From Anoplopoma fimbria (Eukaryota; Chordata; Actinopteri; Perciformes; Anoplopomatidae), in contig NC_072470.1 of the NCBI RefSeq assembly GCF_027596085.1, positions 8,076,787-8,140,786 on the forward strand: a stretch of 64,000 bases of DNA. The letters run 5' to 3'. The notes under the pieces were generated by a model. It was given only the letters and a program-made list of their open reading frames with translations, searched no databases and was not told the DNA's origin. The position numbers were made by a program, and so were the translations under genes. This document shows, one piece after another, positions 1 to 13,500 of the stretch (position 1 is its first letter; each line of letters opens with the position of its first letter).

Positions 1-2798
1 ATAATTAGCTACTATTCTTTGATTTGTAATGCTGCCAAAGAAATATAACTCACTACGCATGGTAATTATCTTCTTTTCTGGTATTTGGCACATCGTTGAC
101 TTAGCCTTAACCACCACCTCCTGCCCCGGGGAACAATTTGAGTCGTTTTGTGTTCTATTGTACACAGAGATTTTGTAAAATTAAGATTGTGGGGACAGAG
201 GGGAACAATATCGGTTTGCTAAAAATATATGCATACGTGTAGTCAGGGCACAAATCTTAAATATTGCATCGCAAAACTGTGACTTAACAAGCCTTAGATG
301 TTTGTGCACAAATTGTCAGTGTTACATTTCCCCCAGGTGTGTAAAATCACCCCTCACAGTTCCTTTCATGCTATTTTGGTATCAGAGTCCATTTAACACT
401 TGGCACAGATATTTTTTAACATCTGCCCCAATGCCGTGTTAGCTCTATAAAATAAACAAACAGCCCTCCAATCAACACCAGACCAAACCCCTTTGTTGTT
501 TTGATGAATGCAGACAGTCGGCCTTAATTAAGGGTGATTAAGTTATTGGAATGTTTTTAGGTAATCACAGATGTAATCGCTTTTTGTCTTCAGCATGTCA
601 CAACACTAGTGTGCCTCTGAAAAATACTTTTTTTTTCTACTTCCCCCACACCTTCATCTCATTCATCATTTTTCGACTTTCCAACTAGTTTCCACTCCCG
701 AACAGGAGGCGGTATATCTCGTACCCTTAGATTGGCCTCGGGGGAGCTCGTTTTTTTTTCTCTCTTCAGTAGATTTGACCGCCGACTCGCAGGTGGCGTT
801 CGTGCTCTAAAGAAGCGTTGTTCACATGGCGTGTCTCAACAAGCTCCGGATTCACAGGAGCTCGGCTGCAGTATTACCCCCTTTTTTTCCACATCATTAG
901 CACCTTGGCTTTTGTGCCAAAATTGAGATTGCAGAGTTATGACAATAAATCTATGCTTTTTTGACATGCAAATGCAGCATTACTATGCTAATCAATGTAC
1001 TTATGTGCCTGTCACTGGATCTCAAGTCCTTGGATGACCTTGGCGTAAGGCAAATGTTGTATTCTCTGAGGAGTCATACACATCATGATGCACACTTCAT
1101 TACACTTACTGTCAACTTGGATTACTTGTGTCATACCTCACAGTATTTCTATTCGTGCTTTTTTCAACTTTTCAGTTTACAGATCCTCCTTCCAGACACA
1201 TTTTAAGAGATATGAAATACATGTTTTCCTCATGAAATGGTTGGTTACCATGACTCCAACTACTGAGACAAGGTTAAAAGCAACTCTTTCTCCCTCTGTA
1301 CACAAACAAATATGCAAATATGAACAGGCCCTGTCATATGCACAACAATTACAGAGAAAGTCGTTGGCAATGAAAACCCTCCAACATAAAATCATGCAAG
1401 AGAAAGAAAAAGGAATCTAACACATAAAATAGTGCAAAGGTGAAACATGGTGAAAAAAATCCAAATCCAATATAAATAAAATATAAAATTAAATGATATA
1501 TAAATATATTTGTGGTGGATATTACTGTAATGTAAACATAGATGTAGTAAAAAAGTACTATACATACATGCATAGAGATGTAAAGTGACAATAGTGATGA
1601 TGGACTCAAGAGTGCAAAAGACTTGGCCTGGGGATAAAGCTGTCCCTGAAATTTTGACTTGACAAGAACCAGGACGTTCTGAAACAGTCTCGTTTTAAGT
1701 ACGTGGTTAACGTTGTGAATTGAGAGAAAAGTAGTTGTTTATGAAAACTACTTGGTTTGGCTTAGGGAAATGTCATGGGTTGGGTTTAAATAAGTATTTT
1801 TGTTACATTAGTACGTTATGTACGTCACAAAAGTGAACTTGCGGACATGACTTAAAAATCAACAATTCAATTTTGGTTTAGATAGAGGACGTGAACAGCA
1901 GTCTCCTGCCCAACACAACACATCCACTATACTACAAGATACAGCCTCTTATCTGCATGGCACACCCACTGTACTTCAAGATACACCCACTTCACTACAG
2001 GATACACCCACTAGATGGCAAGACACGCCCACTTATCTACAGGACACACCCATTGTACTACAAGATATGCTCACTTTACTACAGGGGACACCCTTTTGGG
2101 ATTTATTACTTATTTCAACCCAAACCTTGATCTTTTCCTAAACCCAACCAAGCAGGCGCTGAATCCTAACCAAACTGCAACCACTTTGACCGCTACTTGC
2201 AATTAGGAGGTACACCTCACATACATTCATATTTCCGGTTGGTACAGAGAAGCCTTTCCCCCACTTCAGGCAAGAAATGTGCAAACAGCCCTCTGATTAC
2301 AAATTGGGTAGATGTTTATATAGTTAATGTCAGACATCCAACAGGAAAACCATGTTGTGGTTAAGGGGTCTTTAAAGTCAGATGTAAGACTTGTTATAAT
2401 TCACAGCACTGTGTCTGTTTCTGTGGTGACAGTCTGCAGTTAACTGTTTACTCACAGATGGTGCCTAAACTATCTGATGGTGAAACGTCTCCGTCTGGAT
2501 ACTGTCTCTATAAACAGTGCTGTCCATCAACTTCAGTCCAAGATTGACATGTAGACAAAAACATAAATGGGAATGGAAAAGGAATGTTTTGACCCAAATA
2601 TCAAGAGAGTACATGTGGATATGAGATTGAGCAAGTAAAGTGAAAATCAGATTCTCTGTTTGTCTGACTTGTGACTGATCAAAGGCACTGAGAGAGGCCT
2701 TCTCGTTATCCTACATGTGCTAACATTGTCTTTCTTCTCATATATATTAACTGCTATTTCAAGAGGCAAAACGCAATAACTTCTGTCCGTATCCACAG
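1..2798 (+). other. col28a1: Intron of col28a1, upstream of the first visible exon
   Basis: No Gly-X-Y exon or other convincing coding exon is seen here. The stretch is AT-rich and ends in a splice acceptor directly before the first collagen exon at 2799. Short open frames on both strands have no recognisable protein features. The only organised element is a 21-bp tandem repeat (separate entry). Assigning this to a col28a1 intron is an inference: the gene must begin further left because its first VWA domain and signal peptide are absent from the window. Confidence 0.6.
1918..2085. repeat. 21-bp minisatellite, eight units
   Basis: Eight consecutive units of exactly 21 bp run without insertions or deletions. 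Each has a core resembling ACACCCACTxxACTACAAG. Because the unit is a multiple of three, one plus-strand frame stays open and would read as a seven-residue repeat of the type H-P-L-x-Y-K/R-x. Units differ from one another by several substitutions, so the array is not recent. It lies in the col28a1 intron and is probably non-coding. Confidence 0.8.
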
Positions 2799-5700
2799 GG
2801 AGAGCGAGGCTTGGACGGGCCGCGGGGGCTCAGAGGACAGCCGGGCGCCGGAATCAAAGGAGGCAAGGTAGAGTGCAAAGCGTCTGTAAATAAGACGCCT
2901 TCACACGGGTACCGAGACGAAGCACTAGTCCTGGGGAAAAAAGAAAAGTTGTCAGCGCCTCTGCTGAATGCATTCAGCGTGGTGTTATATACGAGGTCAC
3001 AGTCTACAGGTGATGGATCAAGGTTAGAGCCCGGTGTAGGAGGAGTGCTGCTTCACAGTTTTTTTTGGGCTGTGGGAAAGCTACAGCTCTACACTGTCAC
3101 ACAAATTCAGAAAGGTATTCTCTCTCTATCTCTCAATCAGGATGTGTGTGCAGATCCTCGCAGCCATCTGGCAATCCGTTAGCGCACAGGCGGTGATGGA
3201 ACACAACATGATTTAAAAATGTGTTACACGATTCGTGTTATGTCCCTAGAACATTTAGGAATGAATGAAACCCTAGAATAACATGGGTCCTTTTTTTAAA
3301 GGATTTTCTCCCAGGGAGTTCCGGACAGAGATCGTGCTGAGAGGTTTACTGTAGCCTGGTGTTGAAGTTCATCACAGATAATTGCGATGTTTTCGTGTGG
3401 TAATGACAAACCAGTGCCTCAGGGCTTCTCTGTGCATCAACATCAACGGTTCATGACGTTAATGTTGCATGTGACCGATGAAACGACGTAGGAGTTATTC
3501 ATAGAAAAAGAATTTACCTACATTACCGTATACATCCATTACTGAGCCAAGAGAGAACGCACAGGAACTTGGCAAAGAACCGCTTTACATTTGGGTGCTT
3601 TCCACATGCAATAAATCATGATATGTCCTAGTTGGCATTGAGTATGATGCACCGTCATGCTATCAACACTATAACACCATCATTAACCTCCCTTCATATC
3701 TGAACCTGCAGGGGGACTTTGGCCCTCCGGGTCTTCCAGGGCCCCTCGGCCTCCCAGGAACAGGCATACAGGGCGAGAAGGCAAGTGCTTCAATCAGATG
3801 ACTGAAATTGCTGTACAATTACACTTTTGCATGTTACTCCTTGATCCCATGAATGACAATTCCATGTAAGTATTTTAAGGGACTGTAAAGAAATGATTGG
3901 GGTGTGCAAAGGGGGCCTTTACTTATGTTCCGCTTTATTAAAAAGCAAGACGCTGGTAATATTTTTCCTTTGACAGTTTTTTATTTATTATTCCAAATCA
4001 TAGAGATAAAGATGGATTAAATAACATGATGTAGCCTTTTGTAAAAAGTCAGGTGGACTGATTGAGGAACAGGAAGTGCAGAAATGCTGACTCATTCCGG
4101 CAGCACACTATAGCCATAGTCCACTCTGCTACCAGTCCTCTGGAGCGGCCCATCTCAGCTTCATGCTAGCGGCTACATTAGCTGCTTCTAGTGATACACA
4201 TCTGAATCTCCCATCAAACACCCGGCAGCCACGTTGCATTGTGGGTAATGTAAGCACCAGATTTTGACAATGGAGAATGCGAGAAAAAAGAGGGGATATC
4301 TCTGGTTCTGTTTCATAGATATTTACTTTTTTTTTTTTTTTTAACCGTCAAGGGTATGATTTAAATTGTGTTTCATATTTATTCTCCTTATTAACTACCT
4401 AAGATCTTCCTTGTTGCCAGTGTTTTGGCACATTTAATTAGGAAAAAAGTTAAATGACATCTTAAGTAAAGTTTGGATGGTTTCAAACTTTGCATTGGAT
4501 TATCCTTGCAGGGCGTGGAGGGACCAAGGGGGCCACCGGGTGGCAGAGGCTCACCAGGAGAGGGCTTTCCAGGATCCAAGGTTCGTATGTACACTCACAA
4601 TGTTGTTTAATTTGATAATCTCATCATCAAATCCAACATCTTTAGCTTAAAAAAACAACTAGGAGTAATATTATTTAGGGCTTCAGTAATAGCGGCTACA
4701 CCTCAGTGTAAAACATGAGCAGAAGTGTATAACAAGATCTAGATAGAATCTAAAAGTCGATGTTGTCATGCTGTCTGGTCTCACACAGGGGGACCAAGGT
4801 CTGCCGGGCGAGGTTGGCGCCCCAGGAGAGAGAGGGTTCGGAGACTCTGGAGCTAAGGTCAGTCAAAACTCACATCAGCAGCAAACATTTATACTTTAAC
4901 AGTGCTTCAATGTACCAGTCCGTAAACTGACACACATCCACGGTTCTGTCCTCAGGGTGAGCCAGGATCAACGGGGCTGTCTGGTTTGCCGGGTCTGCCG
5001 GGGGAGGACGGAGCCCCTGGACAGAAGGTAGTTTTAATCACCTCCTGCTGTATCTACATGTGTCTGGTTCTTCAAATATCAAACCCCTGAAAGTAACAAA
5101 AAAAGTGTATGTTTGTGTCTTCAGGGTGAGCTAGGACCTGGAGGTCTCAGGGGGTCAGAGGGGGCACCTGGAATTGGCACCCAGGGTGAAAAGGTAAATA
5201 AAGGGACACTTCCTGCGTACTTTTTTGCATGTGTTGCACAAGGACTTTGCTGACCTGTATATAATAAGGAAAGTTACAGCTGCTAACTGATTAGTAACTG
5301 AATTCCCAATGTGATCCTTAAGGGCGACCAAGGCCAAAGAGGAATAAGGGGCTTGCCGGGTCCACCTGGCATTGCCGGACCCTCCGGACCAAAGGTGAGG
5401 AGCTGTTAATGTTGATTAGCTATTAAATAATTCAATATTTTTTTTGCGTTGAAACTCTGTACCTGCTAGAAGGGCATTAACGGTGAGGAATGATGAGAGA
5501 TGTGTGTTAATGATTTTAACAACTTGTCTCGCACCAATCTTCTTCAGGGAGAACCGGGGGCACAAGGAAGGGGGGGTTTACCCGGTCCAGCGGGCCGATT
5601 CGTCTCCGGGCCCAAGGTAACGTCTCCCAGTCTACAGTAACATTAGAAAACCGTTGAAGCCTGTAATGTTTCTTGTATATTTTCATTCATCAAGTGATAA

Positions 5701-8700
5701 TGATTGTGATACTTCAAAATGCCGAAGAGTTTTTCATGATCTCCTCATTTTAAGAGATGGACATTGTTTTATCAAAACAGTTTAGAATCCATGAAGAATC
5801 TCTTGGCACTAGGGACCGTTTCTACTTCTAACAAAGTGATGTAATGTCAACAGTGTTGGAGGAAGTATTCAGATCCTTCTCTTAAAGCTGCCTTGTAGAG
5901 TTAATGTACACTTATGTGTACATTCATGTTTATTGCATTTTGTGTATCTGTAGGCCTAGTTAACTTGTTGCCCTTCTTATTTTAAATTGGGCAGTGTTAA
6001 CATAAACATTTTTTTTCTTCAGGTTTGCGGGTGCATTGCTAGTCTTTTTTTTGCACCTTGCTGCCACCAACTGTACATCAGTGACATAGCACACTGGTGC
6101 CGGAAAAAGGGAGAGAGACCCCGCCCCATACTGGGCTGTTATCCAACCATAACAACTTTTGCATCTTTTCGTTTAGTTAAGATGTGCAACAAAAGCACAA
6201 TCTGTAATTTAAATCAAAGTAACAGCCCGTTTCATTTGGACGCCTGTCAAGTGGCGTGTCATAAATGTACTTATTATCCAGTTTGAAGCTACGTTTGTCT
6301 CTCCGGATGAAGGATTTCAATCATCTGATGTCTGGAAAAAAAGAAAAAAAACAGATTTTGTAAAGTGAAACGGCTTTATTTGGGTGTTTTTTTTTTTATT
6401 TATAATTTTTTACTGGTTTTAATCACTTGTCTTGGAGAGGAGTAGACCTCAGGTAAAAACCTTATGAACACTGAAGGAATCCAAACCGGGAGAGGCCGAC
6501 TGCAATGAAACCAATTAAGACACCCAGGATCCCATGCTACTTCACTTCGTCACCAAACTCTTGTCTTTTTGTATTGTTTTTAGTGAGAGACCGCTAGCTG
6601 AGTTCATATAAACTTTTCATTCAATTAAGTCGATTATTACCAAACTAACTTTGGGAACCTAAGTGGGAAAGGTAGGGAGGGGGGAGTCTAAATAGGGCCC
6701 CCAGCTCACTTTTACTGCAGGACACCAAAATGGGTTAAATTGGCCCCGACTGTGATTTGAGTTATAGAATGCATCATGTTTTATAATCTCATCACAGGTT
6801 TTGTATAATTCGTACAATATTTGCCTTCATCTAGAATCTAGCGTTAATCAGTGCTAACATGTGTTCTAGGGGGATCTTGGCCCAAGTGGTCCTCCTGGTC
6901 CAGTTGGCGAGACTGGCTACGGACTTCCTGGTCCAAAGGTAACACCTCATATAAACCTCTATTCTAAAAAAACACAACAGTGTGTTAAAGCATGCTATTG
7001 TACCTGAACGATCTGTTTTGGAAATGTCAATTATCGAGTGTATGTAACGAGAGGCAGATTCTGCAGCACATGTTTGGGTCTTCGCCAAGATCCAGAGAGA
7101 ACAGAGAAGATGGTGGTGGGGGAAAAAACAGGATGCATTCATCGTGCCGTGCTGTCCTCGCTCTAGCATTTGTTCAGAATGTGATATAGTGCACAATACA
7201 GAAGCATGGGAAAAGGAGCAGACGGCACATGTGCCCATTGCTTTGAACTTCCATCTGTAAATCACTTTGTATCCGTTGCATGAATGGATTATTTATCCGT
7301 CGTAGGGGGACCGCGGAGACTCAGGCCCTGCAGGTCCATTTGGTCCCAAAGGAGACGGCTACCCCGGCCCCATGGTGAGGAACTGATTTAGAGACTGACG
7401 TGCCCATTGGTCCACTCATAAATCTGTTCATTCATACCATCCATCCATACATTACATTCTGTCATCCATCCATCTGTCTTTTGTCTGTCTTATTCCACCC
7501 ATCAGTTCCTGCCATATATCCACATTTATTACCAGAAGTAACAGTACCTGACTCTCATAAAACTCTTCCTTAATGAAGAACATAGCAACGAGACACAGTA
7601 AGGGAAATCACTGGCAAATACAGAGCAAGGTATTTACATCTGGGCCAGCAGGGTTATATGTGGGCACTGAAGAAGAACTTTAAAAGAATAGTTCAACATT
7701 TTGGGAAATAGTTTAATTTATATATTGTTTTTTTTGCCAAGAGTTTGATGAGAACTGAAACAAGGCTTATAGGGAACTAAATCAAACAGCGATGATGTCA
7801 TTATTCCTTAGCCATTACTATGCGATCAACATTTACTTCATAATAATAAGTTTATTTATTATAATAAGTAAGCAAAAACTTGTCCATTGCCACTTTAAAT
7901 TCACCAAATCACATTTGCAGCTCACTAATGAGCACAAAGACAACCATTATCCTTTTTTACGTCTGCTACGTGCCAGACTATTACTTTGCCAGGACAAGTA
8001 ACTTTACAGAGTCTCCCCCAGTTTCCTAGCAAAACACAAATGTTTCCTTTAATCATTTCATCATCTCTGAGAGTGTATTCTAACTCCATGTGCTGTGTTG
8101 TTTAGGGTCCTCCTGGCCTGCCTGGACTTCCAGGAGAACCCGGCCAGGAAGGAATAGGCATCGCCGGACCAAAGGTAAGAACTTGGATCCCTCAGATACC
8201 AAATAATGTTTGTCAAGTGAGTTCATGTTGGTGGCAAATGAGAAGAGCATTACAGCGTGATATAATATGATGTAAAAATGAAACCTGAGCCAAAGCAAAT
8301 GTCCATTTCTGTAAGTTTTGTAAATAAATTTCAGGGCTATGCTTGAATCTGCACTGAAGATGGGTAAAAGTATCTCCCTGGTGAAAGATGAGGTCATTCG
8401 TTTGAGGAAACTAATTAAAGGAAGCAGGATTCTATTCGGCACAGGAGTAATTTGTTTGATGGATTGTAAATTGCTGTGTTGCAAGTGCTCATATATCTCC
8501 ACTGTGTTTTTTCCTTTGCAGGGGGATGTTGGTTTCCGAGGGTTGCCAGGTTTACCGGGACCTCCGGGCGAAGGCCTACAAGGACCTCTGGTACTTCATA
8601 ACTTTTTTCAGTTTCTGCACACACGAGTCAGCACAACATTGCAACGTGTTTATTTGCGCAGGAAGCCCGCTGTGATTGTATTTGACACACAACCAAGTGG

Positions 8701-10582
8701 ATGTGATTGAGTCGTATCCTCTGAAGGATTACGGCTTCTCTGTAGTTAAAGAGTTCCAGATTGAAGAAAAAAAAAAAAGAGTGCTTCGTCTTGTGTGCGA
8801 ACACGCCGACCATGGGGGCCTTTATATTTTAAAGGCTGACAGTTCATTTGTTCGGGGTATTTATCACGATTTTTCCCCAGCAGTGCTCTGACACATCGGT
8901 GCAGAGTGTGAATCTCCACAGACGTATGTGTCTGATGAGAAGCAGGCCCCGACCGAAGTAATACCCACATGTCCCCAAATACCCTATCCAGAGTCCCTGC
9001 AGGCTTCAGACCAGTGTTTCTGCAGGTCCGGGCGCTGTCACAGTCATGCAGCGGTAGGCAGGATTTAATTAAGGACTCAACTACACACTCCAGCCCTTAT
9101 CCACACTGAGAGAAAGGAGAGTGTCAGAAATTCATGACTCAGGTTTATAAAACAGGGATAATCCTCACCTTGAAATGCATTTCCCATGATATATGACAGG
9201 CTGTTTCATATAAACGTTATATCTGTTTAAGAAAGAAGAATCATTGGTTACACATGTGTGATACATGGCTGGTCTGGCTTGTAACATGCTAAGTCAAGGT
9301 TTTATTTACTACTAGGGTCACGAGGTGCTTTCAGTTAAAACAACTAGTTTGAAGACTTACAAAAATACTTTTTTGTAATAATAATTTGTGTCTGACAAAT
9401 AGTGGTATAGTAGTATTTAGTCAGTCCAAAAATGCTAATCAACTTCAATGCTTACAAAACCTTATTTGTTGTTTACTTATATAAAAGGCGTGGTAAATGA
9501 ACAAAAACTACAACGCTTAACTTACTAGAATTGGACAAAAAGTAAAATTCAATTGATGTGGACTCGACAGACGGATAGTAGCTTTATTTAGGCTACTTTC
9601 TGGAGTTTGCGTTACACACATGTGCAGTAGATCGCTGGCTGTACAAATGCGGACCAGTCGGCGCGGTCACAAATTTGTGGTACGCGGGTCCATCATTTAC
9701 TAAAAGTACAACATGCTGTATTGTTTTCTAAGTAAAAATAAACTTTGAGATGGTCTGGAGTTCAGGTTTTCTTCAGATGGGGTTGCATAGAAGTGACTTG
9801 GGACTCAACCTGAGGGAAAGGCTTTGATACCAATAGTATGTAAGGGAGGCCTAATACTTCAGAAGGGAATTTAGGTGGAATAATGTCAAGAGAAATGATA
9901 TGAAATAAAATGGAAAGGCCACTCCAGTGTGATACTCACTGTGTGCTCACTGTGTTCTCTGTTCTGCAGGGTAACCCTGGGCGGCCTGGCTCTCCAGGGC
10001 CAACAGGGCCACCAGGACAAGGAGTCCAAGGACCAAAGGTAGGCTAATATGTGTTGTCCTCCTTTTTATAGAAGTCAATGTATCTGTAAACTCTATCTGA
10101 GAGTTCTATAAGTGCCCTGCACATTCAAAGAAGATAATTCATGTGTTTGATTTAGGGTGAACAGGGGGCCCAGGGTGTGACAGGGCCAAGGGGGGTTCCT
10201 GGAGAAGGCTTTCCTGGAGCCAAAGTGAGTCATCTTTTTGTCCTGGAGTTCTAAATGCGGGTTTGTGTACACTTACTGTGTTATGTTGTCATCACTGACA
10301 TTTTGCCATGTGTGACAGGGGGACCGCGGCTCGTCAGGGGAGAGGGGCGTGAAGGGAATCAAAGGAGAATTTGGAGATTCTGGAACCCCGGGGGAAACTG
10401 TGAGTGACCCCCATGATGTCCATTTATTGTACTAATTTGTGAAAATTATGCTCTGTTCCTCACTCATTTCAGCAAATATTTGTCTGGTAAATGGAATTTA
10501 ATTTCAGCCACGTTTATAATTATACCACTTTGATTTCTTATCTCAGGGCCGACCTGGTGTCAAAGGTGAAGCGGGCCTCACT
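2799..10582 (+). CDS. col28a1: Triple-helical domain, 16 exons of a 23-24 residue module
   Basis: Sixteen phase-0 exons encode Gly-X-Y repeats. Twelve are exactly 69 bp (23 codons), two are 72 bp, and the last two are 81 and 36 bp. In eleven of the 69-bp exons the repeat is five triplets, then a two-residue Gly-X, then two triplets, so a one-residue interruption recurs at the same exon position. The twelfth (5548-5616) has a different interruption, Gly-Arg-Phe-Val-Ser before Gly. The two 72-bp exons are uninterrupted. Most exons end in Lys and the next begins Gly-Asp or Gly-Glu. Collagen XXVIII is known for many helix imperfections; the sequence shows here that they follow an exon-sized period. 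Confidence 0.93.
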
Positions 10583-13500
10583 GTGAGTATTCCTATTTTT
10601 TCATATACTTTTTCCAGTGATGGAATGTAACTAACTACATTCACTCAAGCAAAAAATGTGAGGTTCTTGTATTTAAGTGTTTCTATTTAATGCTACTTTA
10701 TACTTCTCGTGTCTGACCAAGGCCACTGAGAAACACACTTTTTTGATGAACTTTGTGATTCTGAATTAGAGTGTTTCTAATGAAATGAAGAATGAAGTGC
10801 TCCATAAAAAAAATATTGCTATTTTTACACACGTAACGGATCTGGATACTTCTTTCACAGCTGACTTTCAGTTGCCACTCATGTTTATTTATACACTCAC
10901 ACTGTGTTGGTGTATTCATTTCAGAGAGAGGACATCATCCGGATGATCAAAGAGATCTGCGGTAAAGTATCTTGTGATCTTTGCAATATTTTTTTTCACC
11001 TCACAGTATTGAATTAGCAGCACAGATGTTATTAGAGAAGATTCTGTAGTGAATCCGAGCCAGTATCTCATCTTATCTGTAAGTCATTAGATCAGATTCC
11101 GCGGGGTGGACCTCGTCAAAGTGACATTTCAGCCGTGATCTCATACAATGTGATGTGATTCCAGGATGTGGGATCAAGTGTAAGGAGAGGCCCATGGAGC
11201 TGGTGTTCGTCATTGACAGCTCGGAGAGCGTGGGCCCGGAGAACTTCGAGATCATCAAGGACTTTGTAAACGCGCTGGTGGACCGAGTCACGGTGGGCCG
11301 CAACGCCACCCGGATTGCCCTGGTGCTGTACAGCCTGGAAGTGAAACTGGTGTTCAACCTGGCCCGCTACGTCACAAAACAGGACCTCAAGCAGGCCATC
11401 AGGAACATACCATACCTGGGAGAGGGCACCTACACCGGCACGGCCATCCGTAAAACCACCCAGGAGGCCTTCTACAGCTCGCGCGTGGGGGTAAGCAAGG
11501 TGGCCATCGTGATTACGGACGGGCAGACGGACAAGCGGGAGCCCGTGAAGCTGGATATAGCTGTACGGGAAGCACACGCCGCCAATATTGAGATGTTTGC
11601 CCTGGGGATTGTGAACATCTCAGACCCAACGCGGTCCGAGTTCATGAGAGAGCTCAATCTGATCGCCTCTGACCCGGACAGCGAGCACATGCTCCTCATT
11701 GATGACTTCAACACCCTGCCAGGTTAGAGAGATGTATTTTTGGTAGCGTTTTGGTGTAAATCTACGTCAATAATAGCGCAGAGATATTATCTGCATATTT
11801 GTTGGGTAAGAATTGCAAGTACACAAATGCTAAATATAGTTTATAATAATTTGTGAAGTTTAGAGGTGCTGTAGGCGGATGCCTTTCACTTGAGACAGAG
11901 CCAGGCTAGCTATTTCCCCCTACTTTCAGTCTTTGTGCTAAGCTAAGCACCTGCTGACTCTGGCTCCATATCTAGAATACAAACATCAGAGGTTTGGATT
12001 TTTTCATCAAAGTTTCAGCAAGAAAGCAGTTGGTTTTTTTTGTCATTAGTTTTACAGGTTTGATTGTAAACTAAAGAATTGGTCAATTAACATTTTGACC
12101 AGATGAATGCTCCAGATAAAAAGTTTGTGAAAAATGTCATGGCAATCTATCCAATAGTTTTTGAGACATTTCACCCAAGAAAAAAAACCTTGTGGTGGCC
12201 CTAGAGGAAATGCCAGGGGATTGCCAAATTCAAAAGGATACATCGTCTGGGGACCATGAATGTTTGTAATACATCAAATAGTTGTTGAGATATTTCAGTC
12301 TTGAAAACATGCCCTTTATAGCATTCAAGCGGATTGACTAGGCGTATGCCATGCTTGCAGGAGGATTTGTTCTGGTCATATGCACCGAGCAATGATCTAC
12401 CCTGACCCTTACTACTCAATGTCATTACCTCAACCAGCTACTCAGGGCGTGTCTTGCCAGGAAAAGCAATGGGATTCATAATTAGTTGCATCCCCTGAGC
12501 CATGCTGTTAGTCTGGCTAAGTGGCTGTTCAGTCCTTTAAAAGACATCACGTCCTGTATCCCCAGCTCTGACTTGTCCTTTCTATGTCTCTCTACCTCAG
12601 CGCTGGAATCCAAGCTGGTCAGCCGGTTCTGTGAGGACGAGAACGGAGCCCTGATATATAACAAAATAACTAACGGCTACAATGGCTACGGGAACAATGG
12701 CTACAACGGCAACAACGGCAACCGGAATGGCAACTACGCCGTCAGTGGCTATGAGTTCCGGCCCTCGACTGAGCAGCAAGTACTGAACGGCCGTCAGTCT
12801 GGAACCAACACTGGCACCAGCACCCACAGCCAAGGAGGCCGGGTCGAGACCACCGTACAGGGCAGCAAAGGATCCAGCACAGGACAAGTAAGGAACATAT
12901 GAGTATGTATATTGTAAAAATATTGTCATAAAACTGTTTAACACTGCTGGTTTTGTCACCGTCAGGGAGGAGGAGGGCAGCGTGTGTTCACCGAGACACA
13001 TGTTGGAACCGAGCGCGGCGACACATTTAACCGCAACACCTCAGAGGACTCCTCCAGCACACGAGGCTCCTCCTCTTCTTCATCGTCTTCTTCTTCTACA
13101 AGAATTACCACATCATCCTCAGGTGTATCCATAAAGAATGTGCCTGCACTGAGGCCAGCTCTCCCCAAAGGTACAGACCGTCTATTCTGCTCTTACACTT
13201 GAAGATTATTCATTATTTGTTAGCCAATGCATGCAGAGACTCGACACAGTTACGTGCCTCACAAAGCCGAGAAGTCGTCCACAACAAGTAGAGCTGCTTC
13301 GTGTAACTGACTCCTCAGGCAACAGAAACAAAATCAATCATACATCTAGGTTCCATTAAAATCCAAGGAGCAACAGTGTGTGCACCATTCCTCAGTGTTT
13401 TCAAAATATGATTTCCTGAGAGACTAATTTAAATTCAATCTAACTTCTAAAAAAGTTTGAATATAAATACCTGTGGTTGAGTGCAAACCAGCTGCTACGG

